This document shows, one piece after another, positions 7,892 through 16,148 of a stretch of DNA of 24,331 nt (position 1 is the first letter of the stretch; each line of letters begins with the position of its first letter). This DNA is from a virus. Under the pieces are notes generated by a model. The model was not told the origin of the DNA, made no database searches, and was given only the letters and a program-made list of their open reading frames with translations. The position numbers and the translations under genes were made by a program. The stretch lies in the IMG/VR virus record IMGVR_UViG_3300043395_002136, positions 1 to 24,331 of that record; one strand, written 5' to 3'.

Positions 7892-9375
7892 AGCCCGAAA
7901 AGATACCTGCGCCAACCCTTCTCATTCCCAACCGGAGCAAGCTCATCGTCGTCTTGCTCGATTTGTTGCGCCTTGCTTTTCGGAGGTTTCGACAAGCCGT
8001 TAGTGGTCAACCAATCGTTGATCTCAGCCGGGGACGCTTCCGGGTTGGTATCCAACCACGTATTGAGCGCCCTAGCCGTCTCGAACTTGGCAACCGCTTC
8101 TTGCCCACCGTCAAAGTCAAGGCCCATCTTTTCCGCCAGTTCGTCGAACCGCTCTGTAAGCAAGGAGTTTGCAAGGGTCCGTTTCGCCGCCAGCCCATCC
8201 GCCGAATGATCCGCAGTTGATGCTCCCAAAATCTGGCGGAATCCCGCCCGGTAATCAGGATGAACCTCCGTTGCGATTCTCCGTTGCATCTGCCATCGCT
8301 CTTCCATCGGGGAGTCCTTCGTCAATGCCGTAGCTTCCCGATGAATCGCGCTCATCTTCTCGAAATCCGGGACGCTATTCCCGAGCCATTCCTCTTTGAA
8401 TTTCCGCTTGTCCACGGTGGAGAGGCGGGTTGAATCGAGGAGTGCGGTCAAATCCTCCTCCGTCATGTCAGGATATTCCGCGAGTGAGTTTTCCACGCTC
8501 TCCGCTTGCTCCGCCAAAGCCCTAGACTTGGCGAGGTCAATGCCTCGCTTAACCTTGTCTTGGTCTCCGGGACTCATCCAAGACGGGACTCCCGCCGCCA
8601 TGATCTCCTCCGCCTTCCACGGGTCCGAGTCAATCACCCGGCTAAACTGCGCCCGGTCAATTTGCTGGCTCGCCTTCTGCAACATCACCTCCGCTTGCTC
8701 TGGCGCGAGGATTCCCGTCGCCACCATTGCCCCCGCGATTTGCCTAGCCTTCGCCACGTCTTCAAACTCCACCGCCTGTTCAAACGCCGAGCTTGCCTTG
8801 ACCTTCGCGAGTTGCGCATTCTGACGAATTGCCATCGTCGAAAGACGTGTGGACGTTTCCGCTTCAAACGCCTGGAATGTCTTTTCGAGCTTGCCCCTGA
8901 GAGCCGATGACATTTTCTCATTGCCGAAAACGGTTTCCCGAAGCTCTGAAAGTTTCTCAGACCATCCCTCTTCCCAATCCGCAGGATCTTCCGGCAATGC
9001 AGCACGGTAGGTTTCAAACCCCCGGCTCATCGCCGCATCAGCTTCCATGATCTCAGCCGATTCCCGAGCTAGGACAATGCGCTTGAGAGTGTTCCCAATC
9101 CCCTCCCCTACGTCGTTGATTGCCCGCGTAATCGCCGCGCCCTTGCGAGCCTCCGCCCGCGCCTTGCCCATCTCGCCCGCCGCTAGAGCGTCACCGTTGA
9201 CGAGGACTCCGCCAAGCCTACGCATTTCGCCGGGAGCCTGAGATTGCACCCGGACGCGAGGGACGTTGATTCCGCCAGCACCTCGCACACGTCCAGCGCT
9301 CGCCCCAGGCATCATCCCGGCAACTCCGGGCGCCGCAGATGGACCGTTAGGGATTGGGATCAGTCTTCGTTCCAT
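7888..9375 (-). CDS. Internal virion protein (gp15-like by position)
   Basis: A protein of about 495 residues between a small Gly/Ala-rich virion protein and the giant one, the place of T7 gp15. The frame is open to 9402, but ATG 9375 has GGAAGG ten bases upstream and is the better start. The N-terminus is Pro/Gly-rich (IPIPNGPSAAPGVAGMMPG) and lacks a signal peptide. The rest is almost entirely charged helix with many Ala, Glu and Lys, as in ejection proteins that assemble as helical bundles. No enzyme motif is visible. Its stop overlaps the next start as ATGA. Function is inferred from order and composition, not sequence similarity. Confidence 0.75.
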   Translation of the reverse strand: MERRLIPIPNGPSAAPGVAGMMPGASAGRVRGAGGINVPRVRVQSQAPGEMRRLGGVLVNGDALAAGEMGKARAEARKGAAITRAINDVGEGIGNTLKRIVLARESAEIMEADAAMSRGFETYRAALPEDPADWEEGWSEKLSELRETVFGNEKMSSALRGKLEKTFQAFEAETSTRLSTMAIRQNAQLAKVKASSAFEQAVEFEDVAKARQIAGAMVATGILAPEQAEVMLQKASQQIDRAQFSRVIDSDPWKAEEIMAAGVPSWMSPGDQDKVKRGIDLAKSRALAEQAESVENSLAEYPDMTEEDLTALLDSTRLSTVDKRKFKEEWLGNSVPDFEKMSAIHREATALTKDSPMEERWQMQRRIATEVHPDYRAGFRQILGASTADHSADGLAAKRTLANSLLTERFDELAEKMGLDFDGGQEAVAKFETARALNTWLDTNPEASPAEINDWLTTNGLSKPPKSKAQQIEQDDDELAPVGNEKGWRRYLFGL

Positions 9376-9376
9376 G

Positions 9377-10309
9377 TTAGTTATACCTTCCACGCCATGC
9401 ACTCACGCTATCAACCCCGCCAGCAATCGAGGAAAGTAGCCCCATCCGGCCCTCTGTTCTCGTTGCGCTCGCCCCCGCCATCGTCGCCTCGTAATCGGCC
9501 ATTCCATACATGAGCGCAAGGTCGCCCTGCCGCCTCAGGTCTTTGGCTTGGCTCTTGTAGTTCTTCGACGTGCGTTTCGCATCGACAAGGGTAACGATTG
9601 CGTCTTGTTCCGTGTTCCAGCCGTCCACGTCCGCCATGAACTTCGAAATTTCCGCGCCGAATCTCATGCGCCTCGCGTCCTCCCCGCCCTCAAACGCTGC
9701 AACCTCGCCCTCGTATTGAGCAACGTCCCCGGCGAATTCTAGCCTCCTAGCCTCCCCCGCCGCTTGCTTTGCGTTGTCGAGGATAGAAAGCTCCATGCGC
9801 GAAGCATTCTCCACTAGCTTGTCAAGCTCACTGCCGGAATCCACGAAGCCCGCCCGAGCCACGTCCACCCTACCCCGCCCCGTCGCTTGTAACGCTTCCC
9901 GAAACATTCGCGTTCCGCGTTCCGCCCCTGTATCTAGTGTGTCCTGCGCCTCACGCCGGAATTGCGTAGCCTGCGCCCCTGCAAACTGCAAAGCCCGCTG
10001 AGACGATTGCTCTACAATGTCCGCCGCTCGAAGGTTCTCCGTGTGTTCCAGGGTGGAGAGTTGCGCGTTGATTGCCGCTTGGGAGCGTAGCCGGGCGGCA
10101 GTGTACTTCCCCATCCAAAGAGCGTGATTGGCATTCGCCTGAGCCGTCTTCGCTTGGTTGTAGTAGATGCCCTTGTTGATCTTTGCGGCCTGTAGCTGGA
10201 TAGCCGCCGCCCGCTCTTGTGCCGCCGCCGATTCTTTGGCCGAATCGTTCCCGAAAATACCGCCTAAGACCTTTGCTCCTCCGGAGACAATTCCCGCTAT
10301 CAAGCCCAT
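9377..10309 (-). CDS. Internal virion protein (gp14-like by position)
   Basis: A protein of 310 residues that begins with a hydrophobic Gly/Ala segment (MGLIAGIVSGGAKVLGGIFG, residues 1-20) followed by one very long Ala/Gln-rich helical region. That is the pattern of the small T7-type ejection protein thought to form the outer-membrane pore. ATG 10309 shares its A with the preceding stop (TGATG); a TTG one codon earlier is less likely. It follows the gp12-like nozzle gene, matching the T7 order 12-(13)-14-15-16. The C-terminal part contains another Gly/Ser segment (MGLLSSIAGGVDSVSAW). Assignment rests on order and composition. Confidence 0.75.
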   Translation of the reverse strand: MGLIAGIVSGGAKVLGGIFGNDSAKESAAAQERAAAIQLQAAKINKGIYYNQAKTAQANANHALWMGKYTAARLRSQAAINAQLSTLEHTENLRAADIVEQSSQRALQFAGAQATQFRREAQDTLDTGAERGTRMFREALQATGRGRVDVARAGFVDSGSELDKLVENASRMELSILDNAKQAAGEARRLEFAGDVAQYEGEVAAFEGGEDARRMRFGAEISKFMADVDGWNTEQDAIVTLVDAKRTSKNYKSQAKDLRRQGDLALMYGMADYEATMAGASATRTEGRMGLLSSIAGGVDSVSAWRGRYN

Positions 10310-12585
10310 CAATCACTTTGCGTCAAGTCGAATGAAACCGCAAGCGAAAGAATAGTAGCTGGCAAGGGCTTTTCTTGCTTAATTTTCACCCTCGGTTGCC
10401 TGTCGTGTTTGCCCGCTAACGTAGTAATGACAGGCATTGTATCCAAGGGGGGCGGAACGTTTGGCGTATCGCCGGAAATCCGGGTCTGTAGAGGATACCA
10501 CCGCAATGTTGATAGCGTAGCGTCAGCATACTCTAGGCCGAATGACTCGTATAGATCCACGATGATGCGATGAGCCCGCCCGATTTGATGCCGGGTAGAG
10601 CCCGCATTGGTTGCCGCTACAAGCGGAAGCGTTTCAACGAGGGACGTGTAAGGCAACCCTACGGCAACCTTCGTTCCATTCCGATCTAGCGTGATAGCTC
10701 CACTAGCAACCGTCTTATTCGGATGCTCCCCGCCGTCCACTAGAACCGCAACCTCTAGCCCCTCTAGGTGATCTAGCCCGGTGACTGCCGTTCCGGGAGT
10801 CCCAAGGTCAATCAGTTTCCCAGCGTCGAGGTAAAGGCAATCATCTGTATCCCCCTCAAGAGCCTCATCTGGCGTTGTAGGGTGCAACCGCTCAATGCGC
10901 CTCGTCCCGTCCCGAAGCACGGCAATCCATACCTCGTCCCCGTAGTCGCCGGGAATGGTCGCAACGCTTTCAATCGTCCCGTCCGTGGTATGCACGGCCC
11001 AACCCATCACTTCGAGGTTTCGCTCATAGGTCAGGCTTGCAAGGTTGCCGTCCTCGGTCACGCACCATAGGATTGAGTCTGGCTGCTGGGAAACCGCTAG
11101 CTGCACGATTCCCGAGCGCGTGACGTGCTCCGCCACAAGCGTCAACTCCGCCGCCGAATAGGGATCTCGCGCTAGGTCGTCGTTTACGTCCAAGCCAATG
11201 TAATCCCTGACTTTCGTTCCCCTGCGCTGGACGAACAAAAGCGAATCGTTCAACTCCACCACCCCAACCGCCGCCGATCCGTAAGCCGATGAGCGTTGCG
11301 CAACTGCCGTATCGGGGTCCGAAGCGTTGCGAATCACCCACTCGTCGCCCGCCGTCCCCGCGATCAACGCCCCGTTTCGCGAGGTCATCCAATTGATTTG
11401 ATCCGCCGTGGCACTATACAAGGTCCGTTGCAGAGCATAGTCAGGATAGCCCGCCACTTGCCGGAAGTTCGGGTAATCGTCAATGACACTCGCCCACATG
11501 GTCAAAGGCTCTTGAGTAGTCGCCGCCAGAGTCATCCGCCCATCATGAAGGACGATTTGCGACGGGTAGCCGTTATCTGCCGACCACGAGCCTTCCGCCC
11601 AGTAGCTAGTTGCATTCGTCGATTGCAGGGTTTCCGTGACGGTAGCCGTTACCGAAGTCGAGGAACCGAAAGCCGTGATCTTCGCAACGCCCCACACAAG
11701 GGACTGATCCGCCTCGATAATCACCCGCGCCGATGTCCCTGACGTGTAGGCCGAAACATTCGCCCGAATGTAGAGTGGCTCGTCAATGCTGCCTCGGTGT
11801 TCGATGTTCAAATCATCCGCCCCCGTCCACGATTTCAAAACCTCCCAGGTTGAGTTATCCCGCGAAGCCTCTAGCTGAATCGTCGCCGTCCACGTCCCCA
11901 GTGTCCGAATCGTGTAAACGCCCGAGATCAAAAGCCCGGTTGTCCCGCCCGTCGAGGAAATGACCTTAGCTTGCGCGTTCGTGCTCCTGACGTGCCCGAT
12001 CCGCCAGTAAGATCCAACGTGGTTCGAGTTCCACCGGGCAGAGTTTGCCGTCAGTGTCACGCTCCCAGTCAAGCCCGAGGCAGTCACCGTCAAAGTCGTG
12101 TCCGTGTTGGCGTCCTGAAACGGTTGGTAGGTAATCCCCCACTCCCCTAGCGTCCAATTGTTATCGCCGATGCGGAATAAACGACGGGGAGCGTAATTCG
12201 GATGGACTAGAAAAACCTCATCCTTGACTTGCTCCCATCGAAGAGCAGAAAGCTCACTCGCCGAGTACGGAGTTGGAATCTCGTACGTCGTGTCAAACTC
12301 ATCGAGCACTTCCGCGCCGTTCGAGTAGAAGCGAAGGGTTTGATTCCCGAAGGCCAGGATGAACGTCGTGTCAGATGAATAGCGAAACGGGATCAGCCGG
12401 ATTCCGCCCGTATCATACTCCGCAATGTGCTGGAATCCTGGCCGTCGAACGATGCCCCCATAGTGCAAGGGCAGGAAGTTTTGAAGCGTGGCAACACTCG
12501 CGAAATATCGCGCCATGTCTGACCTACTCCAAAGACGCCGGGAGACTTCCCCTCCATTGAGGCTGTAAACTTGTTGGTAACCCAT
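10309..12585 (-). CDS. Tail tubular protein B / nozzle (gp12-like)
   Basis: A 758-residue beta-rich protein. Its N-terminus (MGYQQVYSLNGGEVSRRLWSR, then LPLHYGGIVRRPGFQHIAEY) has the 'N-G-G-x-S-R, R-R-P-G' pattern of T7 gp12-like nozzle proteins, which form the distal tail tube of podoviruses. Residues about 165-300 (repeated Thr/Ser/Val strands) look like an inserted beta-sandwich. Its start shares bases with the stop of the gp11-like gene (TAATG), and a run of seven Gs lies just before it. Size is close to T7 gp12 (794). High confidence from both order and N-terminal motif. Confidence 0.9.
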   Translation of the reverse strand: MGYQQVYSLNGGEVSRRLWSRSDMARYFASVATLQNFLPLHYGGIVRRPGFQHIAEYDTGGIRLIPFRYSSDTTFILAFGNQTLRFYSNGAEVLDEFDTTYEIPTPYSASELSALRWEQVKDEVFLVHPNYAPRRLFRIGDNNWTLGEWGITYQPFQDANTDTTLTVTASGLTGSVTLTANSARWNSNHVGSYWRIGHVRSTNAQAKVISSTGGTTGLLISGVYTIRTLGTWTATIQLEASRDNSTWEVLKSWTGADDLNIEHRGSIDEPLYIRANVSAYTSGTSARVIIEADQSLVWGVAKITAFGSSTSVTATVTETLQSTNATSYWAEGSWSADNGYPSQIVLHDGRMTLAATTQEPLTMWASVIDDYPNFRQVAGYPDYALQRTLYSATADQINWMTSRNGALIAGTAGDEWVIRNASDPDTAVAQRSSAYGSAAVGVVELNDSLLFVQRRGTKVRDYIGLDVNDDLARDPYSAAELTLVAEHVTRSGIVQLAVSQQPDSILWCVTEDGNLASLTYERNLEVMGWAVHTTDGTIESVATIPGDYGDEVWIAVLRDGTRRIERLHPTTPDEALEGDTDDCLYLDAGKLIDLGTPGTAVTGLDHLEGLEVAVLVDGGEHPNKTVASGAITLDRNGTKVAVGLPYTSLVETLPLVAATNAGSTRHQIGRAHRIIVDLYESFGLEYADATLSTLRWYPLQTRISGDTPNVPPPLDTMPVITTLAGKHDRQPRVKIKQEKPLPATILSLAVSFDLTQSD

Positions 12586-13184
12586 TATCGCGCCCCCCCG
12601 TAAATCCTGCTAAGAACAAGGTCCGAGTCCCACACGCTATCGTTCCGAGTCCCGCGAGACTCGTTGGATGATGCCGCCGCCGCCCGTGGAATCACTTCCC
12701 GGAATGCCTTCGCCTCAAATTCCATCCCGAGGAGGAGATTCCCCGTGATACTTCCGGCCATGCGCGAGGCAAGGAGTAGCGCGAACGCTTCCACGAAATC
12801 AGATGGATAGGCGTTAGGGTCCGTCTCGTCGTAGATGTAGCGCACCTTGCACTCATCATCGTTGCTGAGAATCGTGCGGTTTTCGATGGCAAACGGTGGC
12901 TCCTGTGTGTTCCATGGGTCTGTATCGTTCACGTCCAGCACCTGGATGCACCCGGTAGGGATCTGATAGGCGTGATCCCATGGGCCGAAATCCGGGTCCG
13001 TGAGCGCCGCCGTCTCCTCTCTCCGAATCGCGAAACTCCAGGGAGTAGCCCGCAGGAGTTGCTGCCTAACGTGGTCGAAATGTGTCCTGCAATGTTCCGC
13101 GTTGACGGAAACTTGGTCCAGCGACGTGATAGCTTCCGCGCCGAGTTTGGCGAGAGCTAGGTTGCAGATTTGCGTGGTAGTCAT
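12585..13184 (-). CDS. Tail tubular protein A / adaptor (gp11-like)
   Basis: A 199-residue protein that starts MTTTQICNLALAKLG and continues with HCRTHFDHVRQQLLRATPWSFA. This is the typical opening of T7 gp11-like adaptors (N-x-A-L-x-x-L-G, then a helix ending in W-x-F-A). The adaptor ring joins the portal to the nozzle. Length equals the family norm of about 196. It lies between the capsid and nozzle genes as in T7. It has no Shine-Dalgarno site; bases before ATG are A-rich (GCAATAAA). The C-terminal codons carry seven consecutive Gs (12593-12599 on the plus strand as C) five bases before its stop, a possible slippage point. Confidence 0.92.
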   Translation of the reverse strand: MTTTQICNLALAKLGAEAITSLDQVSVNAEHCRTHFDHVRQQLLRATPWSFAIRREETAALTDPDFGPWDHAYQIPTGCIQVLDVNDTDPWNTQEPPFAIENRTILSNDDECKVRYIYDETDPNAYPSDFVEAFALLLASRMAGSITGNLLLGMEFEAKAFREVIPRAAAASSNESRGTRNDSVWDSDLVLSRIYGGAR

Positions 13185-13199
13185 TTTATTGCGAAGTCT

Positions 13200-13246
13200 C
13201 TAAAACAATGATGGGCGAGCAGCCCCCCTCAAGCCGCCCGCCCATC
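13200..13246 (-). terminator. Intrinsic terminator after the capsid gene
   Basis: On the minus strand GATGGGCGGGCGGC pairs with GCTGCTCGCCCATC (14 pairs, two of them G-U) around a Gly-codon-like G-rich loop, followed by ATTGTTTTA. It sits 29 bases beyond the capsid stop and before the gp11-like start. T7 has its main late terminator at the same place, where it boosts capsid over tail transcripts by partial read-through. Confidence 0.8.
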
Positions 13247-13274
13247 TGCCCAACACCACTTCTAAGGGAATTCG

Positions 13275-14213
13275 TTACGCGGTGACGGCGATTTCGACCA
13301 CCTTTTCGTCATATCGCCGCATCGCGCCCATCCGGCCCTCAACCCGCACCTGGATAGCGTGGGACAGGTCAGGCCGCACGTCGATGTAGCTCGCCCAGTT
13401 GTTCTCTGCGAAGTAAATCGCGGAAGGCAACCACATGAGGCACCGGGCCGAAGTTGAGATTGCGATTTGTTCAGTCGTCACCAAGCGCACCCCGAAGAAT
13501 TCCTCGATAACCCCGTCACTGTACGGCATGGACTTGGAATAGTCGCCGGAAGTGAAGGTGATGTCAGTGAAGAGCAAGCTCTTGTCTTTCGAGCGAAGGG
13601 CAAGCACAGGCTTTTCACTATTCGGAGACGCCATCCCGCCTTGAAGCGCGTAGGACGTGCCGAGCAACTGAAGAGCCTTGCGGATCTTGTCAACGCTCAT
13701 GCGCCCGCCGTTGGTTTCTTCCGCGCCAGTCGTGGCGTTGTAGGAGAAGTTGGCCGCGATTTGCTGACTGGCCGGGAAAGCCGAAGAGCCGCCCCCGGTT
13801 TCCCCAGTCGTCACCGTGCCACGAAGAGCCGCCAGGATGAGAGCTTCCGCCGTCCGGTTGCGAGCCATGTCAATGCTCTTCGCGATGTCCGAAGCCGGAT
13901 TGGTAATCCGGCCCAGCAAAGCCGGGTCAAACTTGCCCACCACGGAAGCGTCGTCGTACGGAGTCAGCGTCAACCACCTGGAAGACGAGGTATGGTCGCG
14001 CAACCGGGTAGCCCCGGCACGCTCCGTCATCGCTTCCATGTCGTCCCGAGCGTCAAGGTCATCGTAACGCTTGCCGTTGCCGGGGATCTCGTCCGTCTCA
14101 ATCGTGACGTAATTGCGCAGACGGTTCACCATCTGCTGGACCGCATGACCGAAGTTCTGGTTGAACAGGGTCGTGTGGTGATTCGGAATGTAGGATACTG
14201 CTAGATCAGCCAT
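13275..14213 (-). CDS. Major capsid protein (Phage_capsid_2-like)
   Basis: A 312-residue HK97-fold-type coat protein. Recognisable stretches are an N-terminal helix (LFNQNFGHAVQQMVNRLRNYV), the Arg/Thr region RLRDHTSSSRWLTLTPYDDA, the helix DIAKSIDMARNRTAEALILAALRGT with the TGETG turn after it, the FFGVRLVTTEQI strand, and a C-terminal RVEGRMGAMRRYDEKVVEIAV strand. These match the family of coat proteins found with T7-type portals in many podoviruses. It follows the scaffold gene, separated by a small beta-rich gene, and is followed by a terminator. No Shine-Dalgarno site; AACGAACT precedes the ATG. Confidence 0.88.
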   Translation of the reverse strand: MADLAVSYIPNHHTTLFNQNFGHAVQQMVNRLRNYVTIETDEIPGNGKRYDDLDARDDMEAMTERAGATRLRDHTSSSRWLTLTPYDDASVVGKFDPALLGRITNPASDIAKSIDMARNRTAEALILAALRGTVTTGETGGGSSAFPASQQIAANFSYNATTGAEETNGGRMSVDKIRKALQLLGTSYALQGGMASPNSEKPVLALRSKDKSLLFTDITFTSGDYSKSMPYSDGVIEEFFGVRLVTTEQIAISTSARCLMWLPSAIYFAENNWASYIDVRPDLSHAIQVRVEGRMGAMRRYDEKVVEIAVTA

Positions 14214-14251
14214 TGGAGTAGTTCGTTAGAGTGTTCTTGGTTGAATGCGGA

Positions 14252-14611
14252 TCAGTTGAATTCGGTGTCTTGCGCCACAACCCAAACCGTTCCGTCGGTG
14301 CAAAGCAAATCAACGAGGCGAATTTTGCCGGACGCAATCACGCCAGCCCCACCCCCGGAATCGTAAAGCCCATCGTTCAAGATGCCGGATTCCAGAGTCA
14401 GGGTGCGAGCGCCCCCCGAAGCCGTAATCACGTAACGGATAAGCTGGCCAGCCGTGCCGTTGGTCGGAATGTCGATGCGAATGTTTCCGGTCGCCGTGAT
14501 GTTAATGACTCCGCCCTGGTTGACGGTCGAAGCGTCAATATCAAACTGCGTAGCGTAGGTTCCGGTGGTCGCCCCCGGAGGTTCTTCCCAATGTTGTTTC
14601 AAGAATGCCAT
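14252..14611 (-). CDS. Small beta-rich virion protein, possible capsid decoration
   Basis: A 119-residue protein with alternating Thr/Val/Ile and Gly residues (GGVINITATGNIRIDIPTNG, then YVITASGGARTLTLESGI), predicted to be nearly all beta strand. It has no signal peptide. T7 has no gene between scaffold and capsid, but many other phages place a head decoration or cement protein exactly here, so that is the leading guess. An alternative is a short head fibre. The start at 14611 has no Shine-Dalgarno site; AAACGACT directly precedes ATG. It is probably the first gene of a capsid transcript, since structured RNA separates it from the scaffold gene. Confidence 0.8.
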   Translation of the reverse strand: MAFLKQHWEEPPGATTGTYATQFDIDASTVNQGGVINITATGNIRIDIPTNGTAGQLIRYVITASGGARTLTLESGILNDGLYDSGGGAGVIASGKIRLVDLLCTDGTVWVVAQDTEFN

Positions 14612-14696
14612 AGTCGTTTAAGTGCTTGAATTGATAGTCACCGCGCACCGTTTCCAAAAGCCGTCAAACAAATCTGAAACTTTTTTCGCGTACGCA

Positions 14697-14729
14697 GCAA
14701 CGGCCCGCTTGTGAGGAGCGAGCCGTTGC
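14697..14729. other. Long hairpin between scaffold and capsid units
   Basis: GCAACGGC and GCCGTTGC pair perfectly, with a second inner stem (CGCT/AGCG) in the loop. No T-run follows on either strand, so it may be an RNA processing or stabilising structure, or a factor-dependent terminator, rather than a simple intrinsic terminator. Confidence 0.5.
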
Positions 14730-14744
14730 CGAACGAATGGAAAC

Positions 14745-14766
14745 CACGGGGCAGACAATCCCCGTG
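14745..14766 (-). terminator. Hairpin downstream of the scaffold gene
   Basis: CACGGGG and CCCCGTG form seven perfect pairs around an eight-base loop, about 30 bases after the scaffold stop. The minus strand then reads GTTTCC, only a weak U-tract, so termination would be partial. Confidence 0.4.
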
Positions 14767-14797
14767 AGGGACGAGCTAGCACCGTCCCCGGAACCTG

Positions 14798-15616
14798 TCA
14801 AACGCCCCGCGCCATGAGGTCTTGGACCTTCCGAACGACGGACCTTTCGCCCGAGTGATACCGGGCATAATCCGGGTTTTGGGGATTCTGGATGATGTCA
14901 ATGGCTTGCGAGCGCGGGTTGGGAGCCACCATCGAGAACAACCCGTCAGGAATGCCCTTGCCCTTCAACATGCCGGGATCAGACTGAAACCATTCCCCAA
15001 TCTGCTTGAACGCCTGCGCCAGCTTCGCGTCCGCGTACTCGTCGAGGTTCACGCCAAGGAGTTTCGCCGCCTCAAGGGCTTGCTTGGCATTCTTTTCCAT
15101 GTCCTTCCCCCATACCTTTGCCAAAACCTCGCGCTCCGTCGCAATGGTCTTCGCGTCCTCTTCCTGCGCCGCCTTGGTCTGAGCTTCCGCTTCCGCCTTC
15201 CGCAACTCAGCCAGCTTCTGGACAGCAGACTTGGGAACTCCATTCTCTGCCGCCCACTTCGCGACGGACTCACTCCCCTCCCCTAGCGCGTAGTCCTCCG
15301 GTTTCTCAGCCGCGCCGATAGCCTTGCGAAATGCCGCAATCTCTTCCTTGGTTGCCTTCTCGCCGGGAACCTTCACCGCGCCGTCAATGGCCCGAGTCAG
15401 ACGGTGCAACTCCTTCACCACTTCTGGCATGGTGCGGAAATTCTTAAGAGTCGCCCCATAGTCCTTAATGTCATCCGGGAGGGAATCCGCGTGATTCTCC
15501 CTGAACGTGCCGTCAGGGTTAAGCCAGCCCGCGAAAGGTCCAGCAGGTTCAGAGGGAGGAGTTGCCGCGCCGGGATTGGTCGCGCCGTCAGTTGGTAGTG
15601 GTGTTGGTTCGCTCAT
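14798..15616 (-). CDS. Capsid scaffold protein
   Basis: A 272-residue acidic, helical protein just upstream of the capsid genes. The N-terminus is Pro/Thr/Gly-rich and disordered. The centre is a long Ala/Glu/Lys coiled coil (about 120-190, including KAEAEAQTKAAQEEDAKT), and the C-terminus is a short basic helix (RSVVRKVQDLMARG) of the sort that docks scaffold to coat. The block EKPEDYALGEGSES is common in podovirus scaffolds. ATG 15616 overlaps the preceding stop as ATGA. Composition, length and position agree with T7 gp9-type scaffolds; it should leave the procapsid on packaging. Confidence 0.85.
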   Translation of the reverse strand: MSEPTPLPTDGATNPGAATPPSEPAGPFAGWLNPDGTFRENHADSLPDDIKDYGATLKNFRTMPEVVKELHRLTRAIDGAVKVPGEKATKEEIAAFRKAIGAAEKPEDYALGEGSESVAKWAAENGVPKSAVQKLAELRKAEAEAQTKAAQEEDAKTIATEREVLAKVWGKDMEKNAKQALEAAKLLGVNLDEYADAKLAQAFKQIGEWFQSDPGMLKGKGIPDGLFSMVAPNPRSQAIDIIQNPQNPDYARYHSGERSVVRKVQDLMARGV

Positions 15617-15906
15617 AGTAGGGATAGATTCTCAATAACAATATGGGCAGGCTCGCACTTGAATCTTGCCGCGAGTCCGGCCTTTACGGAGTCGTAAGAG
15701 GCTTGGTCCGTGATGCGTGAGTCAGCTTCTAAAAATCCCTGAGTCCTCACGGGATCGCCTCGCCAGTTGCGATGGATAACGGAGAAGTGATAGGCAACGC
15801 CCTTTGTTTCCGGTTTCGCAACCGTGTTCCGGTCATCCACAGTAATCTCCGTTTCTGCCGGAACGGGAATGGTCCTCGGTTTTGTTACGCGCTTTGTCTT
15901 TGCCAT
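15613..15906 (-). CDS. Small unassigned protein in head cassette
   Basis: A 97-residue protein with a basic N-terminus (MAKTKRVTKPRTIPVPAE), then a mixed alpha/beta part (VAYHFSVIHRNWRGDPVRTQG). It starts inside the previous gene (22-base overlap), with AAGG and GGAG just before ATG 15906, and its stop overlaps the scaffold start as ATGA. Both links suggest translation with its neighbours. I do not recognise the family. The position between portal and scaffold suggests a head-assembly or early ejected protein. Confidence 0.75.
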   Translation of the reverse strand: MAKTKRVTKPRTIPVPAETEITVDDRNTVAKPETKGVAYHFSVIHRNWRGDPVRTQGFLEADSRITDQASYDSVKAGLAARFKCEPAHIVIENLSLL

Positions 15907-16148
15907 TTCTCCGCCTTGCTGAGTTCGATTTCCAGGATCTTCACAAGAGACTGCCGCCCCTCAACGCAAGCCGCTTTGTAGGGATCATAGCCAGCCGCAT
16001 CGAACGCGCCTTGATTCCACCACGCATTCTCTTTGAGGGTAGCCATTACCTCTTCGAAGTATTCGCTATGAGCGAACGCCAGCAACGCACGAACGCGCCG
16101 CGCAATCGGGTCCGCTTCCTTGGGCTTCGCTGCCTTTCTCTTGGTCAT
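15885..16148 (-). CDS. Small unassigned helical protein after portal
   Basis: An 87-residue protein with a Lys-rich start (MTKRKAAKPKEADPIARR) and a helical body (VRALLAFAHSEYFEEVMATLKENAWW, SLVKILEIELSKAEKW). The start overlaps the portal stop as ATGA. It has no enzyme motif and no membrane segment. Unassigned; its place in the portal-scaffold interval suggests a virion or assembly factor. Confidence 0.75.
   Translation of the reverse strand: MTKRKAAKPKEADPIARRVRALLAFAHSEYFEEVMATLKENAWWNQGAFDAAGYDPYKAACVEGRQSLVKILEIELSKAEKWQRQSA

Noticed and set aside
1814-9375. Lytic transglycosylase or lysozyme domain in the ejection proteins
   Set aside because: I looked for the E-S-x-x-x-P and G-x-x-Q-x-M transglycosylase motifs and found none.
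13467-14204. 245-codon plus-strand frame opposite the capsid gene
   Set aside because: It lies wholly antisense to a confidently assigned capsid protein and has Arg/Val-rich random composition.
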